From Acanthaster planci (lineage: Eukaryota; Echinodermata; Asteroidea; Valvatida; Acanthasteridae), in NCBI RefSeq assembly GCF_001949145.1, contig NW_019091405.1, forward strand, positions 984,685 through 1,048,684: 64,000 nt of DNA, written 5' to 3'. The notes under the pieces were generated by a model. The model did no database searches. It saw only the letters and a program-made list of their open reading frames with translations, and had not been told where the DNA came from. A program made the translations under genes and the position numbers. Below, one piece after another: positions 24,284-37,100 of this stretch (positions are counted from its first letter, which is position 1; each line of letters opens with the position of its first letter).

Positions 24284-27033
24284 CTTTATCACATCATGAA
24301 CCTGTTTCTAAAATTAATATTACCACGAGACACGAGAAAACGTGCTCGTAATACGATTCATTCTCACACCAAAACCGTCAGCAAATTAAACCATTCAATA
24401 AGGGGACACTCAGCCCCATCCTTCCTTGTGTTATTTAATTTACACAGAGGGCTCCGAGTACTTTGAATGATGGCAGGAAGGATACAGAACCAATTTTCTT
24501 GGGGATGCAAAAAAAAAATTGTGAATTTCTGTGTGTTGCTTTTCATGCCTCTCTATATATGAGGGGTGAGGCTAAATCTGGGGTCATTTCACAGTCGTCC
24601 CAAATTGCTGTTCTTTCAACAACTAGGGGAAAAACGTTTTTCCCTGTTGAGAGGGGGGTATGACTCGGCTAGTGCCCTCAGCAGATCCACCTGCGAATGT
24701 TAGAGTATATATAAAGGCGTCTAGCTCCCAAAACAGGGCCTAATGTAAAAACTAGACCATTTTTGAGACGGAGACTGCGTTGCAATTTTAAGACAAGTTT
24801 TAAAAATATTGCTTCGGTTGGTGTTACTGACAGCAATTGTGTGCAGCTTTTCCTATACATGTATTTGATTTCCGTTTCAGTGGAGAGATCTGCACCACCA
24901 AGGGATAACTAAAACTAAACAATATTGCTTGGATTGTTAGAAATGAACCATTTTCCTAGCACTGCAGACATGAGGTTATAGTCTGACACAGAAAGACAAG
25001 ACCACAGAAACTTATATGTGTTTTTGTGGGAGGATTAATTCTCAAGTGATCCTGTCGTGATTGACAGCATGTGTAAGTTGATCCCAAGATCAACTCCAGC
25101 TTACATGGCGGGAAATTTTACGAGGCAGTGTGGAAAATAACGGGGACAATAGTGTATCCCACATTATTTCTCGTATGTAAAACTGCATTATTTTGTCCCA
25201 ATTTCCTAGGTGTGCAAAATTGGAGGATTCAAGACTGTATTCATCAGTAATTGGTCCTGAAATAGATATGTTTTTTTCCCGGTACTTTCGTGGTGCGGCT
25301 GTGTTTTAATTGCTATAAATTATGTAGAGGCCACGTAGGTTTGGCCAGACGAACTATGGTTCGCCACCATTGCAAAAGCAGCTACACATGTAATTTTAAA
25401 TCTAAAAAAAATTGACAGCCTACCATACGTTTCAGAGGTATAAAATAACTTTATTTTACCAAAGCGATGACCGCTTTTTAAATATGGGACTTGAGTTTTT
25501 CTTCTGTATTTCCGAACGGACGTAATCTGAATTTTAAAATACACCGTAGCAAATCATGAAAAATTCCAAATTCATTTCGTTTTTGTAAGGTTGTCTTTCA
25601 GGAAACATTCTGACCTAGGAGTTCTTTGTCAATGACCACTTTCTACTGTAGCATTTTCTTGATTGTATTCCTGTACATTTATAAATGTTTCTCAGCCATG
25701 TTACCCTTTTTTGTCTTCGGCTAGTAAGACTTCCTTTTTCACGACTTCCTTCCTTCACGATGATGCCTGTGGATCTCAAGTTTGTAGTTTTGACTTCTGT
25801 CAAGTAACACTACCATTCTAGCATTTTTCTAATTTTATTTTACTTCACCGTTAAAATTCAGGTATTTTTCATGAGCTATTTGGTTGTTAATTAAAAATAG
25901 AGAAAATCCCGAGACCTATAACTAAGGATACAACTCGTAAACAAAAAACAGCAGAGGAAAAGGTTATCTTTGAATGAAATTGAATGAAATTAAACTTACT
26001 TTATTGCCTTAACTTGGCAGTTTATTATTGGGTCAACAGCTGTTATTTGATGTTATATTGGAAATTTCCCCATCCAGACAATGAAGAGGTCATTGTGAAA
26101 TACACAAAAAAATAGGCAGCTCATAATCTCTTTGAAAAAAAGAGCATTGTACTTTTATCTCACATTCAGCTTTGGGTGTATGTTTCTGTGGAAAGGCCAA
26201 TCCGTGGGGGAGGGGGTGATTTATTAATAGAGTCATGATCATGGATGAATGAACAAACCAACAGTGTATAAATAATTAAACACTGGTACACTGGTGCCCT
26301 GACTTCGCCATACCGCTAGATTGGGAAGCAGAAAGGAATCAGCCTAGACAAAATGTCCTTTCAGAAAGCATTTTGGGAAGCTTTCAGGAAGCATTTTGAA
26401 CCTAAACATTTTGAGGGTATGCACCATGTGGCACTCCTTGCTTGGGGAAGGTTCATCAAATTTCCTGGCAAACACATTAATTTGGAGTTATTAGAAATGG
26501 CTCACCAGCTTTTTCTAAAAGTTACATAGCTTGCTGCAGATGCTGCCATAATATGGCATACATGTTACAGGAATGACCCAACTAAGAGATTCAGCAGCAC
26601 AGCTGTATGCACAGCGAGCCACACTTGCGGGGAAATTACGCCAGTGGAGTTTAATCTTGAATTTGAATGTAATACCATCCGTAAAATATCCACTTCAAAC
26701 ATGACTCAAGCCTCTTACCACTATTCCTACCACCTGTCCTTTGTCTTTTTTCAATTGTTATGACCCTAATGGAGCTATAAATGCCAAAAAATGTAACAGA
26801 GATGGAAAGTTGTTGTGAACTGCTGAATAAAGCAGCAACACAAATGAAAAGGAATACAGTAATGACTGTTTACTGCCAAGGTTGGTGTTCATCTGGACCA
26901 TCACAGTCCCACAAAATGCACTGTTCCATTCGAGGGGGTTTCATTTCAGCTACGATGGGCTTGCATACAGCAAGTGCCCTGAGACACACTGACTAGGAAG
27001 TTGGGGGGTTAATCTTGGTCTCCTTTCACTGAA
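24284..27033. other. convergent spacer between the coiled-coil gene (+) and RRP15 (-)
   Basis: The two genes point at each other across this stretch, so both 3' UTRs should lie here. Minus-strand hexamers that could serve RRP15 are ATTAAA at 26650-26655 and AATAAA at 26220-26225 and 26000-26005. No reading frame with recognisable content was found on either strand. Confidence 0.5.
24385..24390 (+). promoter_or_regulatory. candidate variant poly(A) signal (ATTAAA) of the coiled-coil gene
   Basis: ATTAAA lies about 100 bases after the stop codon at 24281. It is a common variant hexamer, but the region is AT-rich so chance occurrence is possible. Confidence 0.3.
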
Positions 27034-30000
27034 TCAGTCAGAGTCCGAGAACGAATTCCCCTCACTGTCGCCGCCACCAGGTTCCTCACTCCCACTGTCA
27101 CTCTGTTTGTCCCAGTCCTTCATGGTCGCCCCCATCATGAAGTCATCCCGCAACACACTCCAAGCAGGTTTCTTATTGGCTGGCTTGTCCCCGGCCTAGA
27201 AATAAACAGAAGAGAGGCGAGATTTTTAAAAAAGGTCAAATGATTAAAAAAGGGGAGAGCAGTGGTTTGTTGATAGTAAAACTATCAAAGGCGAGAAAGT
27301 TTGCACATTTTTATAAATTACGCAGTGTGTTCATACAAAAGTGGACGCATTTCCTCAATTTAAGAATCTTACTTGGAACAAGTGTTTACAAGTAACGGTG
27401 AAGCCAAACGAATACAGCAAAAACAACCAAAGAAACACTTAAACCTACATTAGACTGTTCATACTTGAGGCTTTATAGGTCTGCAAAATGTGGAAATCAT
27501 TCTTATGGCAAGTCCATTGTGAAGTTTTGATATCTTATGGGTAGATCAAGGCTAATCATGTCAGGGAACTGTTTGTGTCTAATTTCATACAAATAATACA
27601 ATAGTACTTGAACTCCTTTGCCCATAAATACATGAACTTCGAAATATATTTGTCTAATCATTCAGATACCAATATGCCCAAACAAATATAAAACACTGTC
27701 TCAGTTTGTCCAGCTTTATTATTATGAATTCATGTTATATTTCAATACACCTGTCAAACTTTAAGAATAGAACTTCCCTGGCAACGCTACTAATCTACAA
27801 CAACTCACTTGCTTATTCTGACTGGCATTTCTGTTACTGATGACAGGTGTGGCTTTGAGGAGGTCCAGAAAGTCCCCTTTACTAACCGAGGACTTCACCT
27901 CGGCGTGCTTCCTCTCTGACCCCGCCGTCTCCGGCTTCTCCCTGAATTTCTTCTGCTGTTTCTTGACAGCATTGAAGAGTTGAACAACCCCCCTGGAATT
28001 GTGGAATGAATACACAAAATCAAAATGATAAAAAATGACTCTTAGAAAGTCACTTCATCACAAATCTAATGAATCTAATCAGTGGATTCAGAACATGCTT
28101 CAAGAGGACACTGAGCTGCAGCCAAAGCCATTAACGGACTCAGGCTACCCTACAAGATTACCTTAGCTGGATACAACCACAACCACAGCCACAGCCACAG
28201 CCCCCGCTCTCATTGAGTTCAGGCTACCCTACAAGGGGGGCATGTTGGCAGGGACATGTGGCCAAGTGGTTAGGGTCTGTGGTTTCCAATCATAGGGATG
28301 GGGGTTCGAATCCAGCTGCTGGCAGTATGTTGGTGCCCTTAGCAGGCCACTTCACCCCTGCTAGCCTCTCTCCACCCAGGAGTATAAATGGATACCAGCA
28401 TTAGCTGGGAAAGCAACCTGCGACAGACTGGCATCCATCCAGGAGGAATAGAAATATTCTAGGTCGTTTCATCCCAAGGAAACCGGAGATAAACACCTGC
28501 CTGATGAGCCAAATTTGCTTGGACCAGACTCGCTTTTTAACCCTACAAGATAACCCTGGCTGGAGGCAGCCACAGCCACAGCCCCTTTCATCAACAAGTT
28601 CAGGTCACCCTACAAGGTGACACAGGCTGGACAGCCACAGCCCCGGCCGTCTACAGAGTCAGTTAACCCTATACTCTCATTACTATGAGTTTCGTTTCAC
28701 CTAGTAGCTATTCTCTGTAGTTTTCTCTCCAGCTCTTTGTCAGTCACCCTGGGTTTCACCCTGCCCATATTTTCCCACTGATCCTTCATCTCTTTCTGTA
28801 AGAAAAAAAAAAGCCACAGACACAAAAATACATTTTTTAGTCAGTCATTTGTACGCAACTTCTTTTTCTCTGAAACTTTTTTTCCAAAGTTCTTTTTAAA
28901 CAGATGCAAAGATAGATGCATGTAAATTCGGGGAGGTGGAGGAAGCACGTGCCAAAAGTGATAAGGGCTTTAGTGAAGTACAGTCAAACCTCATTAATAA
29001 GAGGTCCTTTGGACTTGGCAAATTACCTTGTTGTAACAGGAACCTTGTATTATCAGGAGTAAAACAATGAAAAACAAAATACTGGGACCTAAAGGTTTCC
29101 TTGTGACAAGCAGAATCGTGTATTAACAGTGCTCTTATTAACGAGGTTCGACTGTATTTTACTTATATAATCTTATCTTTTTAACTGTAAATTGCTCTGT
29201 GAAAAGAACACTACGACTGAATTGGTGTATTGGTTCAGTTATCTAAAATTTCAAAGTATTTCACTCTGCACAAAACTGAGAGAGCACTCCATGGCAAATT
29301 GAAGTCATGTCATGGGCATACATTGGTTTGTACAATTCCATAGCTTCCTTGCATCAAAGAAATGTTTTCTGGGACGGGTGTATGGCAAGATAGCATCAGT
29401 AGCCCTCTGTGAAGAGCTACATTTAACTTTATCAATATGGAGAGCATAATTACGCACTAAGCCAAAAACAGGAGTAGACTCGGGCTACAGACCATCTGAC
29501 CGGATGGACTAACATAGAAGCATGATTCTGTCGATGCTAACCTCTTTCCGCCTCTCTGCGTATTCCACCTCCTCAAGCTGCTTGGCCTTCTGGTAATCTT
29601 TGGACTTTGCCAAGACGGCTGAGCCTAGCTCCCCAGGGACGTCCCGCTGCAAGATCTTAGCCATGGCGTCTGCCCATCCAGCCCCTGGGACCCTGGGTTC
29701 CTCCTCCCCCTCTGGGTCCTCTTCCGAGTCTCTGCTCTCCCCATCGCTGTCGGGGTGCTCTGATGCCGGCGATGCAGGTGGGGAGGCTCCTTCCAGCTTC
29801 TGCCTCTTCCTGGAGATTCTTGTGCTTGTCGTCTTTGATGAAGTGCCTGGAGGCCAGAGAAATTGCAAAGTCCTCAAATGAACTATAAATAAACGTGCTT
29901 TAATTTCTCATTATCAATTCAGTTCTAACATGCTTCAAAACTTTCGAGATATTTTTGAAATAATTTTCAAGTACGTTTATGAAAAGACTTTTCTTCTTAA

Positions 30001-30835
30001 AGTTCACAGGGTATGATAGGGTCTATGTTGTTTTGCATGGATCTGGACCTCGATTAGTGGTCCAAATGCTGGTTTGCTCCATCCATTAGGCTGGTTCTGG
30101 TGTTAGTGAACCAACGTTGGATTACTGATAGAGATTTGGATCTGTGTGGAACAAACAGGCCCCTGGATGGGGCTCAACCAACCATAAAAACTTCACGTGT
30201 GAAATTAGGCTCCTATATAACATTCAGGCTTATTTTTCTGAAAAAAAAACCTGTTCACAATTTTGACCCAGGGATTCGAACCCACACCCCACTCATCACA
30301 AACCATTATGCTGTAACCACTTGACTTCAGAGTTCACACAAGTTGGTGTTGTTTTTACTGTTGATTTATTTGTAATATCGATGAACGGCTGCAACGCAAG
30401 TACACTGGACATGCGCAATACATACACAACCACCGTGGTTTGGCTTCATATGTGTGATTGCATATATATATATATGTATCTCCAAGTGAATTTCTCTCCA
30501 AGTTGCTATCCTGGAAAAATTTGATTGAATAGCTTTGTTCCAGCAGTGGATCGTTCACCCTCATTCATCATTCAAGATCGATTCCCCAAAAAAGCATATT
30601 GTAGGGCACTATGCCTATTTTGTATTTTTACCTAACCTTTCTCTGTGCGATCTTCGTCACTTTCTACATCAGCATCACTTCCAGAATCGTAAGATACTTT
30701 GACAAACGGTCTCCATCTTTTAAGATTTTTGTTCTGCTTCTTGGTGGCATCAGAGTTAACAAATGAAACCACATTATCTGGGCTTACAGCAGTCGTTGCG
30801 AGGTCGGGACCATGTGCACTCATGTCCGCCGCCAT
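27034..30835 (-). CDS. RRP15: RRP15-like ribosomal RNA processing protein
   Basis: RRP15 is a nucleolar factor needed for 60S subunit maturation (27S/32S pre-rRNA processing). On the minus strand, exons from 5' to 3' are 30835-30637, 29846-29542, 28795-28701, 27992-27809 and 27195-27034. All are GT-AG with matching phases, giving 314 residues (human protein about 282). Diagnostic segments are [11 protein letters not shown] in exon 2, [21 protein letters not shown] across exons 3/4, [15 protein letters not shown] and [11 protein letters not shown] in exon 4, and [19 protein letters not shown] in exon 5, each recognisable in vertebrate RRP15. The N-terminal third is Ser/Asp/Glu-rich and low in complexity, as in the family. 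I chose ATGGCGGCGG at 30835 as start. An in-frame ATG at 30976 is possible, but the residues between do not look conserved. The stop is TGA at 27036-27034. Introns hold a pogo-like MITE, a SINE-split minisatellite and a tRNA-like SINE remnant. Confidence 0.93.
28100..28677. repeat. minisatellite (about 60-80 bp unit, CACAGCCACAGCCCC core), interrupted by a SINE
   Basis: Units begin near TCAGGCTACCCTACAAG and carry GGCTGG followed by a CACAGCCACAGCC core. Unit starts are visible at about 28139, 28219 (continuing after the inserted SINE at 28540), 28600 and 28659. Units have diverged. The array lies in the RRP15 intron between exons 3 and 4. Confidence 0.7.
28236..28539 (+). mobile_element. tRNA-derived SINE, full length, with 10-bp target duplication
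   Basis: The head has Pol III promoter boxes: A box TGGCCAAGTGG (28259-28269) and B box GGTTCGAATCC (28303-28313), 44 bases apart. The body carries a CCACCCAGGAGTATAAATGG block, GCGACAGACTGGCATCCATC and ACCGGAGATAAACACCTGCC, a body type I recall from marine deuterostome SINEs. It ends in a short T-rich tail. ACCCTACAAG is present directly on both sides (28226-28235 and 28540-28549), as expected for LINE-assisted insertion, although the flanking array also carries this motif. Confidence 0.8.
28981..29154. mobile_element. pogo/Tigger-like MITE with TA target duplication
   Basis: A 174-bp element in the RRP15 intron between exons 2 and 3. The left end CAGTCAAACCTCATTAATAA and the reverse complement of the right end (CAGTCGAACCTCGTTAATAA) differ at two of 20 positions. 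TA flanks both sides (28979-28980, 29155-29156). CAGT-starting ends with a TA duplication are typical of pogo/Tigger families. It has no coding capacity. Confidence 0.8.
30240..30330 (-). mobile_element. tRNA-like SINE head remnant
   Basis: On the minus strand a perfect B box GGTTCGAATCC (30282-30272) follows a degenerate A-box-like AAGTCAAGTGG about 45 bases upstream. The rest does not fold into a tRNA. A poly-A run lies at 30241-30249 on the plus strand. This is probably an old SINE copy in RRP15 intron 1. Confidence 0.5.
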
Positions 30836-33800
30836 ATTGTTTGCTAATGGTCTGAGGGCGCCCTGTACATTTACTGCAGCTGTGCTGCTGCAGTATGAAA
30901 TGCTGTGATCTTTGGTTGTGGGAAACTTAATGTTTGACGTCCAGCCGATATATTTTGACACTCGGTCTCCATGCAAGTGTGACAGTTAATCTGTGCTCAT
31001 CATAAATATTTATACTTTGAGTCTTGTTTTTGAATTTTGCACTAATACGTCCAATGAAATCCCGGAAAAGTGTTTGTCTTTAACTTCACATTTCTGTTTT
31101 TAAGAGGCGTGAAAGATTGAGAGTTACAAAAAGATTAATGCCCAATATCAACATGATTGTTCTATGTCGGGACCATTTTTTCGAGTAAGAGTAGAGAAGG
31201 GGCAGAGTATACAGTTAAGGAATTTTTTTTCCCTTCTGATATGGGTGTTCCATGAAGCCTCGCACTGGCAAGCACATCCCGTTTTAGGGCAAGTTCCTTT
31301 ACCTCTCAACACAAATATGCCCCTTTACGTCAGCAGATTGGGGACTACTCACCCTACTGCTACTTATTTTATACTGTCATCAGAGTGGGGACAGTTAATC
31401 ATATAAAATGCTTAAGTTGCTTATTTTTTTCTTCAATTGCCTAAAATTGTGGAAGAAAGCACAATTTTATGGGGGGGGGGGCTATCTCTGGACTATCCCA
31501 GCGGGTTGCATGCCTTATTTCACCCATACACCACTCGCAAAATCAGTGAAAGTTAGACCCAACCCAATTGTAGCCTCTTTCAACCCATTATCACTTGTTC
31601 ACCAGCTGTACATAGCTAAAGTACAAGTACATGCACCTGTGGACAGATTCGGAGAAACAAACCAATTCCCAGGCTGGTTACTTACCGGATATACTATCAT
31701 CAATCACAAAACAACCCCCCCCCCCCGCAATGGCAAATCCAGAACCAATTTTTTTTTGGGGGGGGGGCTTGTTTCAAAGGCCAATAATGAGAGATTTTTT
31801 TCATGAAACCTTTTCATGGCCTTTCTGAGAAGGGGCTACATTTTGGAGTTTTTCACACTGATTATGGCCCTCAATGCCTCCCATCCATCTTCACCCCCCG
31901 CCTTCACAACATCTGGCAACAATAATCATCAAAGCACAACTCCCTTCTGATTTAATGAACATTTTTATTCATTCAGTTGTATTATGCCATGAATATTTAC
32001 TCCTGATTTGTCTATTGCTTCATAAATAAAGTACAAAATCTAATGAAAGTCTCAAATGCTGTTTACACGGACCTACATGGGCCAAATCTTCAGTCATGAT
32101 TCTGATGGTATGAGAGGTGAACCACTGAGTTTTGTGTTTGTAAGTAGATAAAAATATTTATGTGAACTTGTCAAGTATAAATGAAAAAATCAGTTCATCT
32201 TGACCAGAGTGAAGAGATGTAATGACCAAGTCAACTTGCCCAATGAAAATCATACAAAGTCAATCACAAGTCAATCTCTAAGTCCATTACAAATTCACAA
32301 GTCATTGCCAAGTCGATACACTAAAGCCACATGAGGGAATGGTTATGTCACAGCTCATTTGAAAACCTTATGACTTGAATCAAGACCAGATGACCCCTGA
32401 TTGATTTTAACAACTGGTGATGACTTGATTTCAACCCTGAATGAGCATCAGACTTCAACACCGAACACATCTGTACACATCAAGTACAAGTGCAATCCTT
32501 GCCATCAGTCAACTAAAGAGGGGCTTCAGCAAACATGTCACATTAAGTTGAAAAAAGCTATGTAAAAACACCCAACCCTTCTAATGTTACACACACATAC
32601 ATCGTTCTAAAAACAGAAATGCTTTAAAATAAATGTAAGAAAAGAAAATTAGATAAACAAATGCTGCAGTCATTTTGCAGGAGACAATCTAAATTTTAAA
32701 ATGATCCCTTTTAATCTAAAACATACACAAAAGCCTTCCAAAAATCATCACTTATTTAAATCAGGGTCAAGGATTAGCACTTTGGCTATACCAATGTAAG
32801 CAGTACCTTGAAAATATTTCCCACAAAAGTAAAGTACCATATCATTTCACAAAACATGCTTCTTAAATACATGAGAGTTCAGGTTGCTCACATTCAAGTT
32901 CTGCATGAAAGTGGATCAATTCATAGGATATCTTAATGACCGTACATACTCTGAAATTTCTACAGTGACAACACATTCAGGGCCACAAATATAACCAACA
33001 GATTTCAGGTTGTAGAAGCACCGTTGTATCAGCAAAATCTTGAAAAGAAATCATGCAGGCCTCGTGAACGGTATTCATTTTAAAAGTCAGCAGCTTCTCA
33101 TGTTATGGTTAAGTCTCCTCAAGTCTTAAAAAATCTATGGTCTTCCGGTCTAGCAAGATTTCCTATTTCACGCTCTCAAAATTTCATCTGAAACATTCGG
33201 AACAGCCCAAAACTGCCTTTCTTTGGGGGGCTCTTGCTTCAGAAGTTGCAGTGGTGGCATGAGAAGATTGCACAAATCCAGCTCCATACAAACTGTTATT
33301 TTAACAAAGTACTTTTGTTATATCAATACAGATGATTCACAACGGTGCACCCCCAAGAGTTTCAAGTTGGCCAATCACAACGCGCAACGACTTCCCAACT
33401 TACAAACTGTTGCTCTTCTGGCTCCAACATTCTCATGCCGGGTCACCGGACATTTGAACGGAGTCTGAGATCTAGGTAAACTTACCGCCGCCATTGGAGA
33501 AGGAACAAAACAGTGACAAACAAAGCATGACACAGTATGGCTGTTACAGCGTCATGCAGGGTCAAGTTGAATTTGCAAGTGTTGGAACGGTGCCACTTGC
33601 CATGTTAGCACTTGAGAGTTTAACCAGTCAGGGACAATCACCACAGCAAAAAGTAAGGAACCAATTGAGGAAGTCTTCTGGTAACTAGTTTAAGATCACC
33701 TACAAGACTTCGCCCGTAATTATCGTCCACAGTGACCCTGTGAACTCTGTGGAAGACCAAAGTAAGCCACGCCTGAGTCTTATGTCTGGGGCTATGTCTA

Positions 33801-34158
33801 AGTCTTTGCCAACTGCAAGAGAACATGCTGACAAAAGATGCAGCCACAGCTCCAAAAGCCGATTTTTGACACAAAAACATGGCAGTCAGTGCATGTGGGT
33901 GGCACGGTATATTTGCAGACTGGTTTGCACCATTACACAGTTTTCGTCTGAATGCGCACAATCCTGAAGCATCTTTGCGTGGATACCAGCCATGCCCTGC
34001 AGTAATGGCATTCAAGTGTCTGTGACGTCTCTCCGTCACCACCCAGGGGCACTTGCGAACTAGAATCCCTTTAAATAAGTCTAGCTCTGTGCACATTATA
34101 GAAGCAGAAGGTTGAGAATAATCAGGTTAAGTATTCTTGAGCCTCGCTGAGTTGGCGG
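30836..34158. other. spacer between RRP15 and ERLEC1, including the likely ERLEC1 3' UTR
   Basis: From 30836 up to about 31100 lie the RRP15 5' UTR and promoter region. No TATA box is obvious. From 34158 down to about 31960 is probably the long ERLEC1 3' UTR: no splice-bounded exon is seen and a canonical minus-strand AATAAA occurs at 31969-31964. CAAGTC/GACTTG-rich sequence fills about 32215-32430. Long C and G runs occur near 31472-31481, 31716-31727 and 31758-31767. Confidence 0.45.
31964..31969 (-). promoter_or_regulatory. candidate poly(A) signal for ERLEC1
   Basis: Minus-strand AATAAA, about 2.2 kb beyond the ERLEC1 stop codon. It is the first canonical hexamer I found on this strand. 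A variant ATTAAA occurs earlier, near 32710, so a shorter 3' UTR is possible. Confidence 0.35.
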
Positions 34159-37100
34159 CTACGGCTCATCTGCCGTCTCATCACCGGGTGGTGCAATTGA
34201 TGGGGAAGGGTGTAGTATTCCATACTTATCAGCTGTGTCCAGGAGTGTGCATATTATGGGAGAATCCACCTGAAAAGTAAAAAACCAAAGACTCTGTTAG
34301 TCTTTCCTTTTGTAACCAAAGGACAGTAGCATAAATAGGGTGAAATTTCTGAGAGTGCAACTGGGGTACTCCCTGTTTTTTCAATAGGACACTGAAAGGA
34401 AATAAAATGTGGCCTGCACACAGGTAGTGTACAATTGAAAATTTTTAATGGGGGAAGGGTACTACTGCTAGGGGGCATGAACCCACAAGTGCTCCCCCCC
34501 ACCCAAGCTATGCAACTGCAAAAAGGACTGCACTGTGGTAGCAACAAAGTCTCAATGTGAACTTCTTCACAAACCACTGGAGAGAGTTGCATATTTCTTT
34601 TGTTCTCGTGGTCGGGATGACGTCACTCATTTCTTGATTTTTCTCTCTGATTGGTCGATTGGTGGCTATTCCATATTTCACACTCAAAACTCAACGGGGC
34701 AAAAATAGTGTTGCCGTCTATGGGGAAATCTGAATTACTGACTAAACTCTTAACCTTTACATCAAATGTGGCTAAAATTTCACTATTTATGCGCTATGAA
34801 TATCTCCAACACTATACCGAATAGGTTTCAGTTATATTTATCACGTTGCAGCAAAAAAGAAGGAAAACATGCCAATCCCTGTACAAAATGAATGGGGAGC
34901 TGCCCTTTTGCCCAGACGTGAGTGCAATAAATGGAACCACCTTGGACAGCGAGAATATTTTAATGTACAGTGTTAAGCATCTTTCTCTGCACAGGCAACT
35001 CTAGCCACCAGAATAAGATGTAATTATCACAGTGGTACAATATGCTTGTGTGCAGGCCCAAAACACCTTCAACCAACAAGGTGGCATCATGCACTTGCTC
35101 CTAAAGTTTAGCAACTATGAGTACGTTCTTCCATCACAGAAGTGGCATTTCCTTGGGTGAGTGAGCAAATGATATCAGACTAGAAAAAACAAAATTTGTT
35201 TCCAGACTGTTCACCCTGTGATGCTTCTACTTTGTGCATAATGTTTGCGTCCAAAATTCAAATCTCGGTGCGTAAAACCTCTTTGACAACCTCGCACTAG
35301 GAAGAGCACCGTATTTTGCCAACATCATTATCTTTGATCTTCCTGTAATTTATTCCAACTCTTTCACTGTAATCCTGCCGGAAATTCTGCAAGGAACCTT
35401 TCTGAATGCTCCCAAATCCCCCCTCCCTAGCATGTATGGGACAGGAACCGACAGTCGTGTTCTTTTAAATGGACGTTATTACAAGATTTTGAATTCTGCG
35501 TCCCGAGTCCACTTTAGAATGGAAAGGAGCCCGACTACTTTGCTATCACTACAGATATAGCCTCACTGTGAAAAAAACTGTTTTCATTTAGACAGAGGAG
35601 GTGACATGACTTTATATCCATAATTTAGAAGCACCCACTGGAGTACAAGAATGGTGATAATCTTTGATTTATCCTTACTGTATCCCACTGCATTGCCATT
35701 TCCACGCATTAAAACCCTCCTATGCAAACATGCATTCTTCACAAAAGTTTATCAGTCAATATCAGTGAAATGACCCCTATGTGTCCGTGTACTGTAGCAA
35801 ATCAAGCAGAAGGAATTTTTGACTGTGACTTTAACAGCATAAGGAGGCTTAAGTTTTTGACAATTATTACAGGCATCATCTCACTTTTGACTCAAAATGG
35901 CCAACTTGTGAGTCCGGCCAATTACAAAGGCCATCAAGCCACATGTAAAGTAACAGAGGCCGGAATCTATCTTCCTTAATCCTGAAAAATCCTCAACAAC
36001 CTCCACATAGACTTTTACAGATGTGGGAGGGTTGAAGTTCAGGTTTTCCACAAAATTCTTTTCAGTATCCCTATTCTGATGAAGGAAGAGGGAAATATGT
36101 TGTCCATCTTACCAGAGCTGTTTATGGAGAGACTTGCGACATGAGCGTCTCAACTGTTGGAACCAAAATGGTGAACTGATGCATCAGTGCACACGGACAA
36201 TTAGCACATAACAGCTGCATGCTGCAATACACACAAAATGAACAGCCATTTTGGTTCCAAAGTTAAAGGTTGTCGCAACTCTCTCTGTACACAGCTCTAC
36301 ACCTTACTCCAAGCACATATTCGCAGTCCCTTGGTTCAGACAAGTAGATGGTGACTGATGTGGCCTGCATGTCTTCTTTGCACTTTAACTTGACCTGCGC
36401 AACCCTCGGCTTACCGGTTAAGTCGCATACATCCCCGTTGCCATAGTAATGAGTAACGCTCCTGTCAAGGGGAAAAAGTAATGAGAAGTAAGTTCAGTTG
36501 AGGGGCGTCTGTATACATGTTTGACCAATTTGGAACAAATGTAGAACATACGAGGTACTTTGCGTAAAAATGGCCCAGATTAAAAGCAACATCCTAATGC
36601 GGGCTTCTAAGATTATGAAATCATCATTTTGCTATGAACCTTTACAGTGCTGGCTTGCTGTGTTCTGACTGGGTTTAGCGCTCAGGTATGCATGTACTGT
36701 GCATTGGATAATGTACAATGCCTATTCATGTGAAATTTGAAATATGTTGGCCTCTGCGCCAAGGGTCACATGAACAATGCCAAAGCAGTTTAAGACTCAA
36801 TATTAGGTAAGAGATACTGAGGTGTTTTCAGACTTATAGAAGAAACCAAAAGCTTGAGAATGAGGAAACGCGGAGGGACATGTGGAGGCATGTAAATATT
36901 GTATGAGCCCCCCCTTCCTGAGATAATCCTGGTTAAAAGTCACCGTCATTTTGAACCTCTTTAAAAAAACATTCTATGCTCCGAGTTTCCCTTGAAAACT
37001 TACTTGGCCCCAATATGCTTCTTATTTTCCGTCCACCATGTTATATGCTCCTCCTTATTCCAAGATCCAAGGAGAATGACTGTAGTGCTGCCTGTTTTAA

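Noticed and set aside
23153-24292. several 70-92 codon minus-strand frames opposite the coiled-coil gene
   Set aside because: They are shadows of the long plus-strand reading frame. None has recognisable content or splice support.
30836-30976. 47-codon N-terminal extension of RRP15 from an upstream ATG
   Set aside because: The extra residues do not resemble the family, while ATGGCGGCGG at 30835 is a typical start. Kept as an alternative only.
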